Source: Rhizobiales bacterium 63-22 (GTDB taxonomy: Bacteria > Pseudomonadota > Alphaproteobacteria > Rhizobiales > Rhizobiaceae). From it: a DNA stretch of 64,000 bases. The notes below the pieces were generated by a model that was given only the letters and a program-made list of their open reading frames with translations, searched no databases and was not told the origin of the DNA. The DNA lies in assembly GCA_001898995.1 (NCBI GenBank), contig MKVZ01000016.1, positions 1-64,000 on the forward strand, in the 5' to 3' direction. The position numbers were made by a program, and so were the translations under genes. Shown here piece by piece: positions 60,362-64,000 of this stretch (the stretch's first letter is position 1; each line of letters opens with the position of its first letter).

Positions 60362-61330
60362 GTGCCCATGGCCCGCCACAGCGACACCGATCCCGAACAG
60401 AACCTCGCCATCCGCGCGGCATGGCTGCATTATGTGGGCGGCATGAAACAGGGCGCGGTGGCGAAAAGGCTCGGCATTCCTTCGGTCAAGGCGCATCGGC
60501 TGATCGCGCGCGCGGTGACGGAGGGCGCGGTCAAGGTCACGATCGACGGCGAGATCGTCGAATGCGTGGAACTGGAGGAACGGCTTTGCCGCCGCTATGG
60601 CCTCGACATGTGCGAGGTAGCCCCCGATCTCGGCGAGGAAGGGCTGCCGCTCCGGGCGCTCGGACTGGCGGGGGCGGATTTCCTGCGCCGCCAGATCGAG
60701 AGCGGCGAACATGCGGTGATCGGCCTCGGCCACGGGCGCACGCTGGCCGCCGCCGTGCAGCAATTGCCGCGCGTGGTGGCGAACGGTGTCTGTTTCGTCT
60801 CGCTGCTCGGCGGCCTGACCCGCAACTATGCCGCCAATCCGCATGACGTGATGCATCGTCTCGCCGAAAAGACCGGCGCGCGCGCCTTCGTGCTGCCGGT
60901 ACCCTTTTTCGCCAATTCGGACCGCGACCGGGCGGTGCTGCTGTCACAGCCGGGCGTGCCGGAACTTTTCGCTATGGCGAACGGCGCGGGGCTGCAATTC
61001 GTCGGCATCGGCACCGCCGACGCCGGCGCGCAACTGGTCGCAAGCAGCATGATCGAGCCGCGCGAGATCGCCGAGATCAACGCCGCCGGCGGCACGGGCG
61101 AAATGCTGGGCCATTTTTTCGACGCATCCGGCCGGGTGCTGGAAACCACGCTGACGGCGCGCACGCTGGCGGTCGATCTGGACGGGCCGCCCGGAAGCCG
61201 TTCTGCAGGCCGCATCGTCGCGATCGCCGGCGGTGCGCAGAAGGTTGCGGCCGTCCGCGCCGTACTGGAAAGCGGGCGGCTCAAGGGCCTCATCACCGAC
61301 GAGCAGACCGCAAGGACGTTGATCGGTTGA
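60362..61330 (+). CDS. eryD: EryD, SorC-family repressor of the ery operon
   Basis: A 322-residue regulator with an N-terminal HTH (MKQGAVAKRLGIPSVKAHRL) and a C-terminal sugar-binding domain of the SorC/DeoR-CggR type (GLGHGRTLAAAVQQLPRVV, VSLLGGLTRNY, GTGEMLGHFFDASG, AIAGGAQKVAAVRAVLESG). In Brucella EryD represses the operon and is relieved by erythritol. GTG 60362 is chosen with AGG spaced five bases upstream; ATG 60368 is the alternative. It is the fourth gene of the operon. Confidence 0.92.
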   Translation: MPMARHSDTDPEQNLAIRAAWLHYVGGMKQGAVAKRLGIPSVKAHRLIARAVTEGAVKVTIDGEIVECVELEERLCRRYGLDMCEVAPDLGEEGLPLRALGLAGADFLRRQIESGEHAVIGLGHGRTLAAAVQQLPRVVANGVCFVSLLGGLTRNYAANPHDVMHRLAEKTGARAFVLPVPFFANSDRDRAVLLSQPGVPELFAMANGAGLQFVGIGTADAGAQLVASSMIEPREIAEINAAGGTGEMLGHFFDASGRVLETTLTARTLAVDLDGPPGSRSAGRIVAIAGGAQKVAAVRAVLESGRLKGLITDEQTARTLIG

Positions 61331-61402
61331 AGACGCCGGAACTCCCGAAACGTTGTGGCAATGATGACTGACATTATTTATAAGGATTGAAGGGGAGAGG
61401 TA

Positions 61403-62161
61403 ATGGAACCGCGGGTCTGGGTCGGCACAAGCTGGAAGATGAACAAGACGCTGGCCGAGGCGCGCGTCTTCGCGGAAGGGCTGAGGGGCGCGAAGAGCGA
61501 TCCGCGCATCCAGCGGTTCGTCATTCCGCCATTCACTGCAGTGCGCGAGGTCAAGGCGATACTGGCGGAAACGTCGGTCAAGGTCGGCGCGCAGAACATG
61601 CACTGGGCCGACGAAGGCGCATGGACGGGCGAAATTTCGCCGGTCATGCTCAAGGACTGCGATCTCGACATCGTGGAACTCGGCCATTCCGAGCGTCGTG
61701 AGCATTTCGGCGAGACCGACGAAACGGTGGGGCTGAAAACCGAGGCCGCCGTGCGCCACGGGCTGACGCCGCTGATCTGCATCGGCGAGACGCTTGCCGA
61801 GCGGCAGGCGGGCCGTGCGCAGGAAGTGCTGGAGCGGCAGGTGCGCGGCGCGCTGGCGAAGCTTTCGGGAGCGCAGAAATCCGCGCCGATCCTGCTCGCC
61901 TACGAGCCCGTCTGGGCCATCGGCGTCAACGGCATTCCCGCCACTTCCGATTATGCCGATCAGCGTCAGGCGGAGATCGTCGCCGTGGCGGAGGATGTGC
62001 TGGGCCGCCGCATTCCCTGCCTTTATGGCGGCTCGGTCAATCCGGACAATTGCGAGGAACTCATCACCTGCCCGCATATAGACGGGCTTTTCATCGGGCG
62101 CTCGGCCTGGGCGGTCGAGGGCTATCTCGGCATCCTGGCCAAATGCGCCGCAAAACTGTGA
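61403..62161 (+). CDS. eryH: Triosephosphate isomerase-like D-3-tetrulose-4-phosphate isomerase (TpiA2)
   Basis: A 252-residue TIM-barrel enzyme with catalytic Lys in VGTSWKMNKTLAEA, His in VELGHSERREHFGETDE and Glu in LLAYEPVWAIGVNG. The phosphate loop is YGGSVNPDNCEEL. In Brucella this paralogue (EryH) isomerises D-3-tetrulose-4-phosphate in erythritol degradation. It follows eryD by 72 bases, with GGGGAGAGG upstream of ATG 61403. Whether it also serves as a triosephosphate isomerase is not decidable from sequence. Confidence 0.92.
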   Translation: MEPRVWVGTSWKMNKTLAEARVFAEGLRGAKSDPRIQRFVIPPFTAVREVKAILAETSVKVGAQNMHWADEGAWTGEISPVMLKDCDLDIVELGHSERREHFGETDETVGLKTEAAVRHGLTPLICIGETLAERQAGRAQEVLERQVRGALAKLSGAQKSAPILLAYEPVWAIGVNGIPATSDYADQRQAEIVAVAEDVLGRRIPCLYGGSVNPDNCEELITCPHIDGLFIGRSAWAVEGYLGILAKCAAKL

Positions 62162-62173
62162 AGGATATGGATA

Positions 62174-62635
62174 ATGAAACTGGCAATCGCAGGCGATAGC
62201 GCGGGCGAGGGACTGGCCAAGGTTCTGGCCGAGCATCTGAAGGGCAAATATGACGTCGCGGAAATCTCGCGCACGGAGGCGGGACCGGATACGTTCTACG
62301 CCAATCTCTCCGACCGCGTGGCGAACGAGGTTATGGCCGGCAAATACGACCGCGCGATCCTCGTCTGCGGCACGGGCATCGGCGTCTGCATCGCGGCCAA
62401 CAAGGTGCCGGGCATCCGCGCCGCGCTGACCCACGATACCTATTCGGCCGAGCGCGCGGCACTCTCCAACAATGCGCAGATCATCACCATGGGCGCGCGC
62501 GTCATCGGTACCGAGCTTGCCAAGGCCATCGCCGACGCGTGGCTGAAGGAAACGATGAACTTCGATCCCAAGGGCCGCTCCGCCGGCAACGTCTGCGCCA
62601 TCGACGAGGTGGACGCGAAATATAACAAGCGCTGA
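62174..62635 (+). CDS. eryI: Ribose-5-phosphate isomerase B-like D-erythrulose-4-phosphate isomerase
   Basis: A 153-residue LacAB/RpiB-fold protein. [19 protein letters not shown] opens it, and [20 protein letters not shown] contains the active-site Cys and anion-hole Gly/Thr residues. [14 protein letters not shown] follows. In Brucella EryI forms D-erythrose-4-phosphate, delivering erythritol carbon to the pentose phosphate pathway. It lies 12 bases after tpiA2. Confidence 0.92.
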   Translation: MKLAIAGDSAGEGLAKVLAEHLKGKYDVAEISRTEAGPDTFYANLSDRVANEVMAGKYDRAILVCGTGIGVCIAANKVPGIRAALTHDTYSAERAALSNNAQIITMGARVIGTELAKAIADAWLKETMNFDPKGRSAGNVCAIDEVDAKYNKR

Positions 62636-62665
62636 ATCCGCTCCGCCGCATGCGCATACACCGCT

Positions 62666-62692
62666 GATCTCCGGCGCTCCGCGCCGGAGATC
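62666..62692. terminator. Perfect hairpin between rpiB and fba
   Basis: GATCTCCGGCGC pairs over 12 bp with its complement around a TCC loop. No T-run follows, so it is more likely an mRNA-stabilising or processing hairpin than a strong terminator. Confidence 0.5.
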
Positions 62693-62737
62693 GAACCCAC
62701 CGCCTGCCATCATAACGATAACGGGGAGGAATGACCC

Positions 62738-63772
62738 ATGGCCCGCATTACCCTTCGCCAATTGCTCGACCATGCCGCCGAAAACGGTTATGGCGTGCCC
62801 GCGTTCAATATTTCCAACATGGAGCAGGGGCTGGCCATCATGGCCGCCGCCAAGGCCTGCAACGCACCGGTGATCCTTCAGGCGAGCCGCGGCGCGCGGG
62901 CCTATGCCGGCGACCGGGTTCTGGCCCGGCTGATCGACGGATTGACGGAAATGTATCCCGATATTCCGGTTTGCATGCACCTCGACCACGGCAACAATCT
63001 CGCCACCTGCGCCACCGCCATCCAGAATGGCTTTACCAGCGTGATGATGGACGGCAGCTTGAAGGAAGACGGCAAGACCCCGGCCGACTATGCCTATAAT
63101 CGCGACATCACGCGGCGCGTGGTCGATGTGGCCCATGCCTGCGGCGTCTCGGTGGAAGGCGAGATCGGCGTGCTGGGCAGCCTCGAAAGCGGCATGGGCG
63201 ATCAGGAAGACGGTCATGGCGCGACGGAAAAGCTCGACGAAAGCCAGCTTCTGACCGACCCGGCGGAGGCGGAGCGATTCGTCGCCGAAACCGGCGTGGA
63301 CGCGCTCGCCGTCGCCATGGGCACCAGCCACGGCGCCTACAAGTTCACCCGCAAGCCCGACGGCGCGATCCTCGCCATGCACGTCATCGAGGAAATCCAC
63401 CGCCGCCTGCCCGATACGCATCTGGTGATGCACGGCTCGTCGTCCGTACCGGAGGACTTGCAGCGGATCATCAACAGCTATGGCGGCGACATCAAGCCGA
63501 CATGGGGCGTGCCCGTGGAGGAAATCCAGCGCGGCATCAAGTCGGGCGTGCGCAAGATCAATATCGACACCGACAACCGGCTGGCGATGACGGCGGCGAT
63601 TCGCAAGACGCTCGCCGAAGATCCGTCCGAGTTCGATCCGCGCAAATATATGAAGCCCGCCATGGCGATGATGACCGAAGTGTGCAGGCAGCGGTTCGAA
63701 GCCTTCGGCACCGCCGGCCACGCCGACAGGATTCGCCCTCTGCCGGTGGAAGCGATGGCGAAGCGCTACTGA
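62738..63772 (+). CDS. fba: Class II fructose-bisphosphate aldolase
   Basis: A 344-residue zinc aldolase of the CbbA-like class. [12 protein letters not shown], the ligand motif [51 protein letters not shown] and the phosphate-binding [15 protein letters not shown] are seen. It splits fructose- (and possibly sedoheptulose-) bisphosphate. It follows rpiB by about 100 bases. As in Brucella it closes the ery locus, where it could process erythrose-4-phosphate-derived sugars; that link is inferred. Confidence 0.93.
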   Translation: MARITLRQLLDHAAENGYGVPAFNISNMEQGLAIMAAAKACNAPVILQASRGARAYAGDRVLARLIDGLTEMYPDIPVCMHLDHGNNLATCATAIQNGFTSVMMDGSLKEDGKTPADYAYNRDITRRVVDVAHACGVSVEGEIGVLGSLESGMGDQEDGHGATEKLDESQLLTDPAEAERFVAETGVDALAVAMGTSHGAYKFTRKPDGAILAMHVIEEIHRRLPDTHLVMHGSSSVPEDLQRIINSYGGDIKPTWGVPVEEIQRGIKSGVRKINIDTDNRLAMTAAIRKTLAEDPSEFDPRKYMKPAMAMMTEVCRQRFEAFGTAGHADRIRPLPVEAMAKRY

Positions 63773-64000
63773 AAACCCGCCTGAGCATGCATTCGCGCGG
63801 GCCGGCGATGCGCCGGTTCCGCGCGCAGGCGTTATTTCGGGCGGTGACGGCGGCCAAAGTTGCATCTCTGTGTGGACAGGGGCTGTGCTTTCTGCTAATA
63901 GCCAGCCCCAATTTGCAGCGTTTGCGTTGCGAAGCTTGGGAGCCTTCGGGTGCTGACAGGCCGGTTCGACCGGCCGGAATTGCCGGGAGACTTTCGAAAG
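63773..64000. other. Downstream region with palindromes, unassigned
   Basis: After fba a long hairpin (63794-63825; CGCGCGG and CCGCGCG with inner GCCGGCG/CGCCGGT) may end the operon. Further on GGCCGG TTCGA CCGGCC (63959-63975) is a perfect palindrome. No gene begins before the window ends; the final bases look like a leader of a plus-strand gene but cannot be assigned. Confidence 0.4.

Noticed and set aside
57809..63865. Long antisense frames across eryB-eryD (57809-60856) and tpiA2-fba (60944-63865)
   Set aside because: Same composition artefact. They run across several real genes and their boundaries, and no family motif is present.
63880..64000. Ribosomal protein L10 leader at the window end
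   Set aside because: The palindrome and purine-rich tail are suggestive, but no coding sequence is visible and the context after fba does not support it.

Overview
ORGANISM. The window reads as a member of the Hyphomicrobiales (Rhizobiales), most likely Brucellaceae or a close relative. Supporting this are a cpdR response regulator, an Omp10 lipoprotein next to hemH, a RibH2-type (Brucella lumazine synthase-like) gene behind an FMN riboswitch, homospermidine synthase, and a complete eryABCD erythritol locus followed by tpiA2, rpiB and a class II aldolase. In Brucella, omp10, hemH, gltBD and ery lie on chromosome II, so a secondary chromosome is plausible. The backbone is GC-rich with strong third-position bias, which produces very long antisense shadow ORFs. 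I do not name a species. LAYOUT. (1) Bases 1-6658 are an AT-richer accessory region: the end of an IS630-like transposase, a ~1.1 kb imperfect inverted repeat (two divergent lipoprotein/XRE-regulator modules), and a ~5.2 kb integrative element. The element is bounded by a 79-bp direct repeat of tRNA-Val(GAC) and carries an unknown membrane protein, an excisionase-like HTH protein, a DUF5906-like primase/helicase and a tyrosine integrase. (2) Bases 6783-12970 hold cpdR, an N-formylglutamate amidohydrolase, hisN, an alpha/beta hydrolase, a small periplasmic protein, an Hsp20 gene with a candidate RNA thermometer, and threonine aldolase. (3) Bases 13462-26705 hold gltBD, a degenerate SGNH protein, a lytic transglycosylase, galU, a beta-barrel outer-membrane protein and kdsD. 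(4) Bases 26762-37166 hold nfeD/qmcA, hemH, omp10, homospermidine synthase, pabBC, pepF and an NtrC-like regulator whose AAA+ module looks degenerate. (5) Bases 37415-46244 hold a DUF882 peptidase, eda, a muramidase, trhO, modABC, a GNAT enzyme with a small membrane protein, and riboswitch-controlled ribH2. (6) Bases 46356-63772 are a polyol region: a three-gene operon (FGGY kinase, DeoR regulator, GlpD-like dehydrogenase), a DeoR regulator, a four-gene sugar ABC transporter operon, and divergently eryA-eryB-eryC-eryD-tpiA2-rpiB-fba. HOW THE GENES WORK TOGETHER. In region 6 the transporter imports a polyol. EryA phosphorylates erythritol, EryB oxidises it, and EryC, TpiA2 (EryH) and RpiB (EryI) isomerise the tetrulose phosphates to D-erythrose-4-phosphate; EryD and one or two DeoR proteins control expression. 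The second kinase/dehydrogenase pair suggests capacity for another polyol. In region 1 the integrase, excisionase-like protein and primase form the minimal kit of a satellite-like integrative element. A GCAT...ATGC palindromic repeat family is scattered through the intergenic gaps of the backbone.
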